NCBI GenBank assembly: GCA_041394325.1
Contig: JAWKIJ010000001.1
Coordinates: 310,001-374,000, forward strand
Reading direction: 5' to 3'
Origin: JAWKIJ01 sp041394325
GTDB taxonomy: Bacteria; Actinomycetota; Acidimicrobiia; Acidimicrobiales; Microtrichaceae
Length of the DNA: 64,000 nucleotides
Both the position numbers and the translations under genes were made by a program. Each line of letters begins with the position of its first letter. Within the stretch, counting starts at the first letter, position 1. This document shows, in pieces, positions 40,629 to 48,942 of the stretch. The notes below the pieces were generated by a model. The model did not search any database and was not told the origin of the DNA. It saw only the letters and a list, made by a program, of their open reading frames with translations.

Positions 40629-41624
40629 ATGATCACCGTGCTTGCCGGCGGTGTGGGTGCCGCGCGCCTGTTGGCCGGGATGGTCGACGTCTTCGGCAAC
40701 CGGATGGACACCGATGTGAGCATGCGGACGGCCGACTCGGACCGCGCGGACACCGCGCTGACGGCGATCGTGAACGTCGCGGACGACGAGCGGATATACG
40801 GGCTGGACGTGTCGCCCGACCTCGACACCGTCATGTACACCGTCGCCGGAGCGAACGACGACGAGCGGGGCTGGGGGCTCCGCGACGAGTCATGGCGGGC
40901 GATGGACTCGCTCCGGGCCTATGGGGCGGCCGCGGGCCGTGACGACGTGGGATGGTTCCAGCTCGGTGACGTCGACCTGGGCACCCACCTGTTCCGGACC
41001 GCGCGGCTGGCCGACGGTGCCACCCTGAGCGAGGTGACCTCCGATCTGACCCGACGCTGGGCACCGGGCATCCGGCTGTTGCCCGTGAGCGACGACCGGC
41101 TCGCCACCCGCCTCCTGACCGAGGACGGTCTCCTCCGATTCCAGGAGTACTTCGTCGGGCGACGTCACTCGGTCCCGGTCACGTCGGTGAGCATCGAGGG
41201 GGCGACGGCCGCTCGACCGGCGCCGGGGGTGCTCGACGCAATCGGCGGTGCCGAGGTGGTCGTGATCGCACCGTCCAACCCGATCGTCTCGATCGGTCCG
41301 CTGTGGGCGGTGGCCGGAGTCCGCGACGCGGTGAGGGTTCGACGGGAACGCTGCGTGGCAGTCTCCCCCATCGTGGGGGGCCGGGCTCTCAAGGGTCCGG
41401 CCGACCGACTGATGGCCGAACTCGGTCACGAATCGTCGGTGGTGGGGGTTGCCCGCCTCTATCGGGACGTGGCCTCGGTGCTGGTGGTCGACGAGGTGGA
41501 CGCGGATCGTGCCGGTGAGGTCGAGGCGACGGGCATGCGATGCGTCGTCGCTCCGACGGTGATGACCGACCGGGACGCCGCGGGCCGCCTCGCCCGGACC
41601 TGCGTCGATGCGGTGCGCGGATGA
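40629..41624 (+). CDS. cofD: 2-phospho-L-lactate (or phosphoenolpyruvate) transferase CofD
   Basis: Coenzyme F420 biosynthesis (FbiA in mycobacteria): joins the activated phosphoenolpyruvate/phospholactate moiety to the deazaflavin Fo. The 331 residues begin ITVLAGGVGAARLLAGM, the family GGxG(G/A)AR motif, and continue with NVADDERIYGLDVSPDLDTV, ERGWGLRDESW and PSNPIVSIGP. An extra 15-20 residues (about 24-43, Asp/Arg-rich) interrupt the N-terminal region relative to the usual protein. cofE follows after 64 nt; the pair is likely one transcript. Confidence 0.93.
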   Translation: MITVLAGGVGAARLLAGMVDVFGNRMDTDVSMRTADSDRADTALTAIVNVADDERIYGLDVSPDLDTVMYTVAGANDDERGWGLRDESWRAMDSLRAYGAAAGRDDVGWFQLGDVDLGTHLFRTARLADGATLSEVTSDLTRRWAPGIRLLPVSDDRLATRLLTEDGLLRFQEYFVGRRHSVPVTSVSIEGATAARPAPGVLDAIGGAEVVVIAPSNPIVSIGPLWAVAGVRDAVRVRRERCVAVSPIVGGRALKGPADRLMAELGHESSVVGVARLYRDVASVLVVDEVDADRAGEVEATGMRCVVAPTVMTDRDAAGRLARTCVDAVRG

Positions 41625-41688
41625 GCTGGCCCACCGGTGTGACCGGCGCGGATCACAACCGAACGCCCCGCCGTTCGGAGTATCGGTG

Positions 41689-42528
41689 ATGGGCGCGCTC
41701 TCGGTATTCGGAGTGGAGGGGATCGGAGAGGTCGGTCGTGCTGCCGACCTGGCAGGGATCATCACCGACGTGGTCACCCTCGAACCGTTCGACGTCGTGG
41801 TGGTCACCCAGAAGATCGTGTCCAAGGCCGAGGGGGCGATGGTCGAGGTCGACCCGACGGACCCCCTCGCCCACAAGCCGGTCGTGGAAGCACAGTCACG
41901 ACGGGTGCTTCGTCGGCGGGGCGAGTTGCTCATCAGCGAGACCCGGCACGGTTTCGTGTGCGCCAACGCAGGGGTCGACCTGTCCAACGTGGCGCAGGGA
42001 TGGGCGGCGCTCCTGCCCGACGACCCCGATCGTTCGGCGCGGCGCATCCGCGACGCGATCGCGGGGCGAACCGGCACGCCCGTTGCCGTGGTGGTGTCCG
42101 ACACGTTCGGGCGGCCGTGGCGTCGAGGGGTGACCGACGTGGCGATCGGCTCGGCGGGCGTCCGGGCCGTGCTCGACCTCCGGGGCACGACCGACGCGTA
42201 CGGCCGCGAGCTCGCGGTCACCGAGGTCTGCATCGTCGACGAGCTCGCGGCGGCCGCCGACCTCGTGATGGGCAAGGCGTCGGGGATCCCGGTCGCGGTG
42301 GTGCGCGGCGCGCCGCGGGAATGGTTCGAGGAACCCGACGCCCCCGGACGCGGTGCGAGCGTGGTCGGCGACGTGGTCCGCTCCCCCGCCGAGGACCTCT
42401 TCCGCGGACGATCTCGCACTGACGACCATCCGAAGGCCGTCCGGGCCACCCACCAGGTCGCCCACTCACCGGTTTTGTCGCGCGAAAGTCGCGCCACAGA
42501 CGCGACTTTCGCGCGACAGAACCGGTGA
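41689..42528 (+). CDS. cofE: F420-0:gamma-glutamyl ligase CofE
   Basis: Adds gamma-linked glutamates to F420-0. The 279 residues from the ATG at 41689 have GGAG 8 nt upstream. Family motifs: VVVTQKIVSKAEG, HGFVCANAGVDLSN, LLPDDPDRSARRIR and SDTFGRPWRRGVTDVAIG. It is a stand-alone ligase: the nitroreductase-like half that makes up mycobacterial FbiB is absent. The last 35 residues diverge and run into a large stem-loop that overlaps the stop codon. An earlier start at 41608 would overlap cofD and is not conserved. Confidence 0.92.
   Translation: MGALSVFGVEGIGEVGRAADLAGIITDVVTLEPFDVVVVTQKIVSKAEGAMVEVDPTDPLAHKPVVEAQSRRVLRRRGELLISETRHGFVCANAGVDLSNVAQGWAALLPDDPDRSARRIRDAIAGRTGTPVAVVVSDTFGRPWRRGVTDVAIGSAGVRAVLDLRGTTDAYGRELAVTEVCIVDELAAAADLVMGKASGIPVAVVRGAPREWFEEPDAPGRGASVVGDVVRSPAEDLFRGRSRTDDHPKAVRATHQVAHSPVLSRESRATDATFARQNR
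42467..42527. terminator. 27-bp stem-loop at the cofE/galE junction
   Basis: Arms 42467-42493 and 42501-42527 pair over 27 positions with one G-U wobble around CCACAGA. The stem contains TCGCGCGAAAGTCGCG and overlaps the cofE stop. galE ends 9 nt beyond on the other strand. It can serve both transcripts, and its length exceeds a normal terminator. Confidence 0.65.
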
Positions 42529-42536
42529 TGTTGGCG

Positions 42537-43487
42537 TCAGCGACGCTCGGAGCGTGCCCACTCGATGACGGATCGGGCCCCTTCGTCGAGGGTGGTCCAC
42601 GACTGCCAGTCGAGGTGGATCGCGGCCTTCGACGAATCGAGGGAGATGCGATCGAGTTCGCCCTGCCGCGGCGGCGCGTACACCGGCGGCCGATCGACCC
42701 CCGCGGCCTTCGCCATCGCGGCGTAGAGGGCGTTCACGGTGGTCTCCTCACCCGTGCCGATGTTGAACAGGAGGCCCCCGCCGCGGGTCGCCGCACGGAC
42801 GAACGCGTCGACGACATCGTCGACGAACACGAAATCACGGGTCTGGGTCCCGTCGCCGAAGATGGTGCAGTCCTCACCTTCGAGGAGCTTCCCGGCGAAG
42901 ATCGACACGACCCCGGCCTCGCCGTGGGGGTCCTGACGCGGCCCGTAGACGTTGCCCAACGCAAGCGACGTGAACTCCAGGTCGTAGAGGATCCGGTAGG
43001 CGGCGAGGTAGTCGGTGAAGACCCGTTTGGTGATCCCGTAGGGGGACTCGGGACGCAAAGGCGCCGTCTCGGGCAGCGGCAGGGCGGCGACATCGGGTTC
43101 GCCGTAGATGGTGCCCCCGCTCGACGCGAACACGACCTTGGCGGCACCACAGCGCCGCGCCCCCTCCAGCACCCGGATCGCCCCGATCACGTTCACCATC
43201 GCGTCGAGCACGGGGTCGGCCACCGACACACGGACGTCGGCCTGCGCCGCCAGGTGGAACACCACCTCTGGTTGGCGGCGCTCGATCAGGTCGACCACCG
43301 ACTCGTCGCGGATGTCGATCTGGTGGAAGGTCAGTTCGTTGGACTGGTCGGAACGGGCCTGGGCGAGGTTGGACAACTTTCCCGAGCCGAGGTTGTCCAG
43401 CACGTCGACGGCGTGGCCCTCGGCGAGCAGCCGGTCGACCAGGGTCGATCCGATGAACCCGGCTCCACCGGTGACCAGCGTTCTCAC
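42537..43487 (-). CDS. galE: UDP-glucose 4-epimerase
   Basis: Extended SDR of 316 residues interconverting UDP-glucose and UDP-galactose. NAD motif GGAGFIG (7-13), SSGGTIYG with the catalytic Ser, SPYGITK (Tyr150, Lys154), and LALGNVYGPRQDPHGEAGVV closely match the mycobacterial GalE1 group. The GTG start has a GGAAAG element upstream. It lies 48 nt after manC on the same strand and is probably the last gene of a three-gene operon. Confidence 0.85.
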   Translation of the reverse strand: MRTLVTGGAGFIGSTLVDRLLAEGHAVDVLDNLGSGKLSNLAQARSDQSNELTFHQIDIRDESVVDLIERRQPEVVFHLAAQADVRVSVADPVLDAMVNVIGAIRVLEGARRCGAAKVVFASSGGTIYGEPDVAALPLPETAPLRPESPYGITKRVFTDYLAAYRILYDLEFTSLALGNVYGPRQDPHGEAGVVSIFAGKLLEGEDCTIFGDGTQTRDFVFVDDVVDAFVRAATRGGGLLFNIGTGEETTVNALYAAMAKAAGVDRPPVYAPPRQGELDRISLDSSKAAIHLDWQSWTTLDEGARSVIEWARSERR

Positions 43488-43535
43488 GTTGTCGACATCA
43501 CTTTCCAGGTGGCGGCCACGGATGCGGCCGAGCGA

Positions 43536-44546
43536 TCATTGCCAGCTTGACGAGTGCGGTTCGGTGTCGGCGACGAGCGATGCGCCGTCCGCGAGCGTTG
43601 CCCCGTGGCCCAGCACCGAGCCATCGGTGATCACGGCACCCGCACCGACGTGTGCGCCGCGACCGACGATCGAGCCGTGGACCTTCGCGCCCGGCCCCAC
43701 CGACGATCCGTCCATCAACACCGAATCGCGCAACTCGGCGCCCGCACCGATCGTCACACCCCGTCCGATGACGCTGTGAACCGCCAAGACGTCGGTGGCG
43801 ATACTGCACCCACCTCCCTGGGCCGGCTCGTTGCCACTCGTCCCGTCGATGAGATCGAGGTTGGCACGCAGATAGGTGGACGGCGTTCCGGCATCGATCC
43901 AGTAGGCGTCCCGATGGACGCCGAACAGCGTTCCGTCCGCAACCATCGCGGGAAACGTCTCACGCTCCACCGACACCTTCCGTCCCGGCGCGATTCGCTC
44001 GACGGCCGACGGCTCCATCACGTACGTACCCGCGTTGATCGTGTTGGCGGGGGCGGTACCGGGCGCGGGCTTCTCGACGAACGCACTGACGCGGCCGTCG
44101 TCCGCGGTGACCACGACTCCGAATCGCGAGGGGTCGTCCACACCGATCAGGTGGATGGTGGCCTCGGCTCCGAACGCGCGGTGCGCCTCCATCAGATCGC
44201 GATGGTCGACGTCGGTGAGCACATCGCCGTTGACCACCAGGAAGGTGTCGTCGATCCCCGCGTCACGCGCGGCGAAGGCGATCGCCCCCGCCGTGTCGAG
44301 TGGCTCGGGCTCGATCGCGTAGTGCAGCGCCACCCCTGCACAGCGACCGTGGGGGAACGCATCGGTGAAGCGATCGGGTTTGAAACCCAACGAGATGACC
44401 GCCTCGGTCACTCCGGCGGCACCGAGCCTGCCGACGACCCGCTCGAACATCGTCTCCCGGTTCACCGGCAACATCTGCTTGGGAGTGTCGAGGGTCAGCG
44501 GCCGAAGGCGGGTTCCGAACCCGCCGACCAGGACGACGGCGCGCAT
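43536..44546 (-). CDS. manC: Mannose-1-phosphate guanylyltransferase
   Basis: Makes GDP-mannose from mannose-1-phosphate and GTP. The 336 residues comprise an N-terminal nucleotidyltransferase domain (VLVGGFGTRLRPLT at 5-18, TPKQMLPV next) and C-terminal left-handed beta-helix hexapeptide repeats (about 245-325: IGRGVTIGAGAELRDSVLMD and so on). This is the actinobacterial GDP-mannose pyrophosphorylase layout found beside cofD/cofE and manB in mycobacteria. Its start overlaps the stop of the preceding gene (TGATG). With manB, gmd and rmd it defines the GDP-sugar branch. Confidence 0.87.
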   Translation of the reverse strand: MRAVVLVGGFGTRLRPLTLDTPKQMLPVNRETMFERVVGRLGAAGVTEAVISLGFKPDRFTDAFPHGRCAGVALHYAIEPEPLDTAGAIAFAARDAGIDDTFLVVNGDVLTDVDHRDLMEAHRAFGAEATIHLIGVDDPSRFGVVVTADDGRVSAFVEKPAPGTAPANTINAGTYVMEPSAVERIAPGRKVSVERETFPAMVADGTLFGVHRDAYWIDAGTPSTYLRANLDLIDGTSGNEPAQGGGCSIATDVLAVHSVIGRGVTIGAGAELRDSVLMDGSSVGPGAKVHGSIVGRGAHVGAGAVITDGSVLGHGATLADGASLVADTEPHSSSWQ

Positions 44547-45376
44547 CAGCGGTTCGTGGAGGCGGCGGTTGAAGGAGCGACGGTCGGCGCCGCCGTCGTC
44601 GGTGCCCCGGTGCTCGCCGGCGCGGTGCTCTGCGGTGAAGTGGTCGGTGCCTCGGTGCTCGCCAGCGTCGTGGTCGGAGGTTCAGTGGTCGGTGCCTCGG
44701 TGCTCGCCGGCGTCGCACCCACGTCGGGGGTGTCGAGGATCTGCGAGGAGCCGGGCAACGGGATCTTCTTGGTCCCCTCGGGAACCAGGGCGAGCGCGTA
44801 CACCGACTTGTCCTGCGCGAATCGGACTTCGCCGAAGTCCTCGTCGACGATCTCGGCCTTGGTGTCCTCGGCCGACTGCGGCGGCCACGCGAACATCCGG
44901 AGCACCGTCTTGGTGGTCTTCTTCGAGCCGGCGCCGCAGGTGTCGCCCGCCTTGAGGGTGGTCCCGTCGGGCAACCTCACCGAGGTGTCGGTGACCTTGA
45001 TTCCCGAGTTGGAGAAGAACTTGCCCAGCGTTGCGTTGTCGCCGGCCGTGTCATCCGAATCGGGTGCGACCATGATCACACCGTTGCCCTTGGTGGAGAT
45101 CGGTCCGGGATTCTTCGGCGCGGCGAGGTTGGCCAGGTAGTCGTCGCATTGGTACACGCCGAACGCCTCGTACCAGGTGTCGCGATTGGCACGGGGTTTG
45201 TCGCCTCCCGCGTGCACACGGTTGTCCCGCGCCCACCAGACAAGGAGCAGTCCGACGATCACGATCACCGTGACAGCGGCGGGAAACGCCAACGGTCGCC
45301 GCTGACCCGCCCGGCGCGTGACGCCCGATTGTTGGACGCGCTTGACCTTCTTGGACGTGGAGGAGGGGGTCGCCAT
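44546..45376 (-). CDS. Membrane-anchored protein with Thr/Pro-rich repeat tail
   Basis: A 276-residue protein I cannot name. Lys/Arg-rich cytoplasmic N-terminus (1-30), one TM helix (31-48), an extracytoplasmic domain of about 150 residues with two Cys (in VYQCDDYL and GDTCGAGS), and a 55-residue tail of STEAPTT/TTTLASTEAP repeats encoded by an imperfect tandem repeat at about 44590-44710. The tail is likely a flexible, possibly glycosylated stalk. Translation is coupled to manC, so a role in envelope glycan assembly is plausible but unproven. A TAGCGT hexamer 9 nt upstream suggests a leaderless operon. Confidence 0.7.
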   Translation of the reverse strand: MATPSSTSKKVKRVQQSGVTRRAGQRRPLAFPAAVTVIVIVGLLLVWWARDNRVHAGGDKPRANRDTWYEAFGVYQCDDYLANLAAPKNPGPISTKGNGVIMVAPDSDDTAGDNATLGKFFSNSGIKVTDTSVRLPDGTTLKAGDTCGAGSKKTTKTVLRMFAWPPQSAEDTKAEIVDEDFGEVRFAQDKSVYALALVPEGTKKIPLPGSSQILDTPDVGATPASTEAPTTEPPTTTLASTEAPTTSPQSTAPASTGAPTTAAPTVAPSTAASTNR

Positions 45377-45385
45377 AGCCGCATC

Positions 45386-45391
45386 ACGCTA
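45386..45391 (-). promoter_or_regulatory. Probable -10 of leaderless manC operon
   Basis: TAGCGT on the minus strand, 9 nt before the ATG at 45376. Confidence 0.45.
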
Positions 45392-45449
45392 TCCGACCAT
45401 CCTCCGCTCCCCGTGATCGTCACCCGACCGGGTGCGTCGCGATCGGCCG

Positions 45450-46695
45450 TCAGCGGCGCTTCGCGCTGGCGAGTTCCCCGAAGAGATCGGCGTATGCCGA
45501 TGCGACTCCGTCGGGTGTGAGCCACCGTTCGACCCAACGACGGCCGTTGTCACCCATTCGGCGCCGGGCCGGCTCGTCGTCGAGTAGCCGTTCGAGGGCC
45601 GCACAAAAGGCGTCGACATCCTCGGGGGGCACGGCGATGCCGCCGTCGGCGTCGCGCAGCGATCGTTCGACCTCGCTGCCGGGATCGACCGATGCGACGC
45701 ATGGCCGGCCGGCTGCCAGGATCGAATACAGCTTGGACGGCACCGACGACGCCGACACCCCCGCCTTCAGAAGCACCGTCTGGATGTCCGCAGCGGCCAG
45801 CACCTCCCCCAGGCGCTCCTTCGGTTGGAACGGCACCATCACCACGTTGTCGAGGCCCTGCGCCGCAGCCGACACCGCTCCTCGCGCCGACCCCTCGCCG
45901 TTGACGACGAACACCACGTCACGCCGGGTGGAGAACCGGCGCGCCGCGTCGGTCAACAACGTCACGGACTGCGAGTAGCCGAGGTTGCCCGCGTACATCA
46001 CGACGGTTCGGTCACCGAGGCCGAACTCACGCCGGTACGTGTTGTCGCGTTCGCCGGGACGGATCGCGTCCACGTCGACGAAGTTGGGGATCACCCGAAC
46101 CCGTCCGGGGTGCCGATCCCGGATCTTGTTGCGAACGTTGAGCGCCAGATCGTCGGACAACACGGTGACGGCGTCGGAGCGCAGGTACAGGAAGCGCTCG
46201 AGGGCCGCTGCGGCCTTGATCACCTTCCGGTTGGTGATCGCGCCCACCTCCACGGCGACGTCGGGAAAGACGTCCTGGATGTTGAAGACGAACGGTACCC
46301 GCCATCGGCTCGCCGCAGCCCAACCCGCGAGCCCGAGGATCAGTGGTGGCGACATGGCGAGCACGACGTCGGGACGCTGCCGACCGGATGTGGCAACGGA
46401 TGCCACCGCGGCGGCCACCGTGGTGAAACCGCCGAACGCGACGGCACGCGCGGCGATGTTCGACTTGTCGGTCGGGAACGGGTGCAGCCTGGTCACGGTG
46501 CCCCACGGCATGGACTCGCACTGCTGCAGTCGGTGGTCCCAGTCATCCTCGATCCGATGCCGCCGATACCAGGGCAGCGCGGTCACCACGTCGAGCGTGT
46601 GCCCGGCACGGGCCAACGACTCGACGATCGCAGTCATCACCACGCCGGTGGGCGCGGTGTCGAGCGAAGTGCGGGCAGATGGCCAGGATCCTCAA
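45450..46695 (-). CDS. Family 4 glycosyltransferase (WcaI-like), frameshifted near the N-terminus
   Basis: Retaining GT-B transferase of about 415 residues. The main frame reads VVMTAIVESLARAGHTLDVV through SMPWGTVTRLHP, VPFVFNIQDVFPDVAVEVGA, the nucleotide-binding VMYAGNLGYSQ and the E-x7-E type region VPSKLYSILAAGRPCVAS. The N-terminal strand LRILAICPHF, beginning at a TTG (46695), is in another frame. The junction near 46661-46668 lacks about two bases compared with the expected PHFAPDTAPTG. TACAAT lies 7 nt before the TTG. The acceptor is unknown; the neighbourhood points to an exported polysaccharide. Confidence 0.82.
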
Positions 46696-46702
46696 CGCGG
46701 CG

Positions 46703-46708
46703 ATTGTA
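46703..46708 (-). promoter_or_regulatory. Probable -10 of leaderless GT4 gene
   Basis: TACAAT on the minus strand, 7 nt before the TTG at 46695. Confidence 0.45.
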
Positions 46709-46732
46709 GGAAGGGTCCCGCGCCCCCGCCGC

Positions 46733-46738
46733 TACCCT
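46733..46738 (+). promoter_or_regulatory. Probable -10 of leaderless GT-A-like gene
   Basis: TACCCT, 8 nt before the GTG at 46747. The two divergent -10 boxes are only 24 nt apart, so the -35 regions must overlap. Confidence 0.45.
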
Positions 46739-46746
46739 CGCGCGTC

Positions 46747-47775
46747 GTGCAGATCGTGTACCTCAGCAACCGGCCCGAGGTACTCGGGGAGACCCTCGAT
46801 CACGTTCGGCACTTCATGCCCTGGGTCGACCGTGCGCTCGTGGCGGTGCCGACCGCGATGTTGGATCGCTTCAGGCGCTGTGCCGAGGGAGCCGACCTCG
46901 TCGACGAGTCGGACCTCACCGGTCGATCCCCCGGTGAACTCGGCGCACTGGATCACGTTCGCAGGAACGTCACGATCCGCAGGGCGCTGGTCTCATCCGG
47001 ATCGGTCGCCGAGCGGTTCCTGCTCTCCGACGACGATTACCGACCCCTCAAACCGGTAGAGGAGTCGTACTTCTCCGACACCGAGGGCCGCGACGTCGGC
47101 TTTGCCTGTCACGACCTCGACGCCTGGACCGGTGACGAGACCCCGTTCGACCACGCCCAGCACACCACGGCCGCCGCGCTCGCCTATTTGGGCCATCACC
47201 GACGGGCGTTCGGATCCCACATGCCCCAACTCATGCGCACGGCCTGGTGGAAGGAGGCGTTCGCCGCGTGGGATCGGCTCCGGGACGACTCCCTCCTGGA
47301 CGAGTGGTCGTTGTACTTCAACGTCGCGGCGGCACTCCACCCTGACCGGATGGGCGCGCCGCGACCGTTCGAGACGATGTGCTGGCCGCCCCATCCCCAC
47401 GAATGGCTGCTGTGGGAGCGACCGCCCGAGTTCGTGTTCGAGAACTTCTACCCCGACTTCTACACACCGGGTCACGTTTTCGAGGGACTGCCGACCCGCC
47501 TCGATCCCGACGACGCCGAACGGGTGGCGGTCGAGAAGATCACCCGATGGACGGCGTTGGGGCGCCAGGTCGGTCGACTCGACTTCCGCACCACGCCCGC
47601 CGAACCCTGGACGAAGGGGAATCCTCTGCGACGCCTGACGTTCCGGGCGCTGTGGGCGGCACGGAAGGTGCACGAGTACATGGCGGCGCCCGAACGCGAG
47701 GCGATCTCGCAGATCCAGGGAACCCTGCAGCGCCTGGCCGCCGAACGCGACGGCGACCGCCACAGCCGACGGTGA
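46747..47775 (+). CDS. GT-A/Stealth-like glycosyltransferase candidate
   Basis: A 342-residue protein from the GTG at 46747. It starts like a nucleotide-diphospho-sugar transferase (QIVYLSNRPEVLGETLDHVR), has an acidic DDDYRPL stretch (about 98-104) in the position of a metal-binding DxD, then SHMPQLMRTAWWKEAF and DEWSLYFNVAAAL, a spacing like the Stealth-type phosphosugar transferases. The C-terminal 60 residues are Arg-rich. I cannot assign substrate or product. It overlaps the next gene by GTGA, so the two are coupled. Confidence 0.55.
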   Translation: MQIVYLSNRPEVLGETLDHVRHFMPWVDRALVAVPTAMLDRFRRCAEGADLVDESDLTGRSPGELGALDHVRRNVTIRRALVSSGSVAERFLLSDDDYRPLKPVEESYFSDTEGRDVGFACHDLDAWTGDETPFDHAQHTTAAALAYLGHHRRAFGSHMPQLMRTAWWKEAFAAWDRLRDDSLLDEWSLYFNVAAALHPDRMGAPRPFETMCWPPHPHEWLLWERPPEFVFENFYPDFYTPGHVFEGLPTRLDPDDAERVAVEKITRWTALGRQVGRLDFRTTPAEPWTKGNPLRRLTFRALWAARKVHEYMAAPEREAISQIQGTLQRLAAERDGDRHSRR

Positions 47776-48923
47776 CGAGCCAGGGTTCGACTCCGGCGGA
47801 TCCGTCCACTCGACGTCGCGTGGCGGTCACGCTGGAGCAGTGCTGGCACGAGGTCCCGGGGGGCACCGCGAGAGCGGCACTCGAGTTGGTCCGCCATCTG
47901 AGTCGCCGCCATCACGTCGACCTGATCGGGTTGGCGGCACGCCATCGCAGGCCCCCACCGCTCGCGTTCCAACCGCCCATCGTCGTCCGCCGGTCCGTCC
48001 TCCCCCGCCTGGCCATGTACGAGGCCTGGCATCGTCTGCGCTGGCCTCGGGTCGAAGGCGCCACGGGGCCCATCGATGTGGTGCATGCGACCGGGATCGC
48101 CGTCCCACCCACCCGGGTACCGCTCGTCTCGACCCTGCACGACCTGGCCTTCCTCCCGATGCCCGAGATGTACACCCCGCGGGGCAACTCGTTCTTTCGG
48201 CGCGCGCTGGAGTTGACCCGTCGTCACGCCGCCGCGGTGTGCGTACCGTCGCGGCGCACATGGGAGGACTGCGTCGAGGCGGGTATCAGCGAGGACCGGC
48301 TCACGATGGTGCCACTCGGGGTCGACGCCCGGCCGGTCGCGGACGGGGCCGTCGCCGCTGTCCGCGAGCGCTTCGGAGTGCACCGGCCGTTCGTCCTGTT
48401 CTGCGGGACCCACGAGCCCCGCAAGAACCTCGCCCGGCTGGTGCGCGCGTACGGGCGGGTCCGGGCCGACCATCCCGACGTCGACCTCGTCCTGGTCGGC
48501 CCTTCGGGATGGCACGCTGACCGGCTCGGCCTCGATCGACCACCCGAGGGGGTGCACCTGCTGGGCTTCGTCCCCTCGACCGACCTCGACGCGTTGTACG
48601 CCGGTTGTCTGTTGTTCGCCTTCCCCAGCGTGTTCGAGGGTTTCGGCCTCCCGGTGATCGAGGCGATGTCGCAGGGGGCGCGGGTCCTCACCGGGCGGGG
48701 CACCGCGACCGAGGAGGTCGCGGGCGGGCTCGCGACCCTCGTCGACCCGCTCGACGAGGAGGCGATGACCGAGGCACTGCGGGCCGAGATCACCGAGGCG
48801 CTCGGGGCCGATCCGTTGACCGAGGCTACCGACCGTGCCCGCCGCAGCGCCCACGCGGGCACCTACACGTGGGACCGTACCGCCGAGTTGACCGAGCAGA
48901 TCTACGCCGCCCTCACGACCTGA
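47772..48923 (+). CDS. Family 4 glycosyltransferase
   Basis: GT-B transferase of 383 residues from the GTG at 47772. The N-terminal domain has VTLEQCWHEVPGGTARAALE and VVHATGIAVPP, VSTLHDLAFLPMPEMY. The C-terminal domain has VLFCGTHEPRKNLARLVRAY and the nucleotide-sugar site SVFEGFGLPVIEAMSQGARV. This is the MSMEG-type mannosyl/rhamnosyltransferase layout, but the sugar cannot be fixed from sequence. It is coupled to the GT-A-like gene and convergent with the next GT4 gene. Confidence 0.88.
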   Translation: MTSQGSTPADPSTRRRVAVTLEQCWHEVPGGTARAALELVRHLSRRHHVDLIGLAARHRRPPPLAFQPPIVVRRSVLPRLAMYEAWHRLRWPRVEGATGPIDVVHATGIAVPPTRVPLVSTLHDLAFLPMPEMYTPRGNSFFRRALELTRRHAAAVCVPSRRTWEDCVEAGISEDRLTMVPLGVDARPVADGAVAAVRERFGVHRPFVLFCGTHEPRKNLARLVRAYGRVRADHPDVDLVLVGPSGWHADRLGLDRPPEGVHLLGFVPSTDLDALYAGCLLFAFPSVFEGFGLPVIEAMSQGARVLTGRGTATEEVAGGLATLVDPLDEEAMTEALRAEITEALGADPLTEATDRARRSAHAGTYTWDRTAELTEQIYAALTT

Positions 48924-48942
48924 GATCCCGACCTCGGTGGGG

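Noticed and set aside
44590..44710. Tandem repeat as a possible mobile or CRISPR-like element
   Set aside because: It is coding: it specifies the Thr/Pro-rich tail of the protein before manC.
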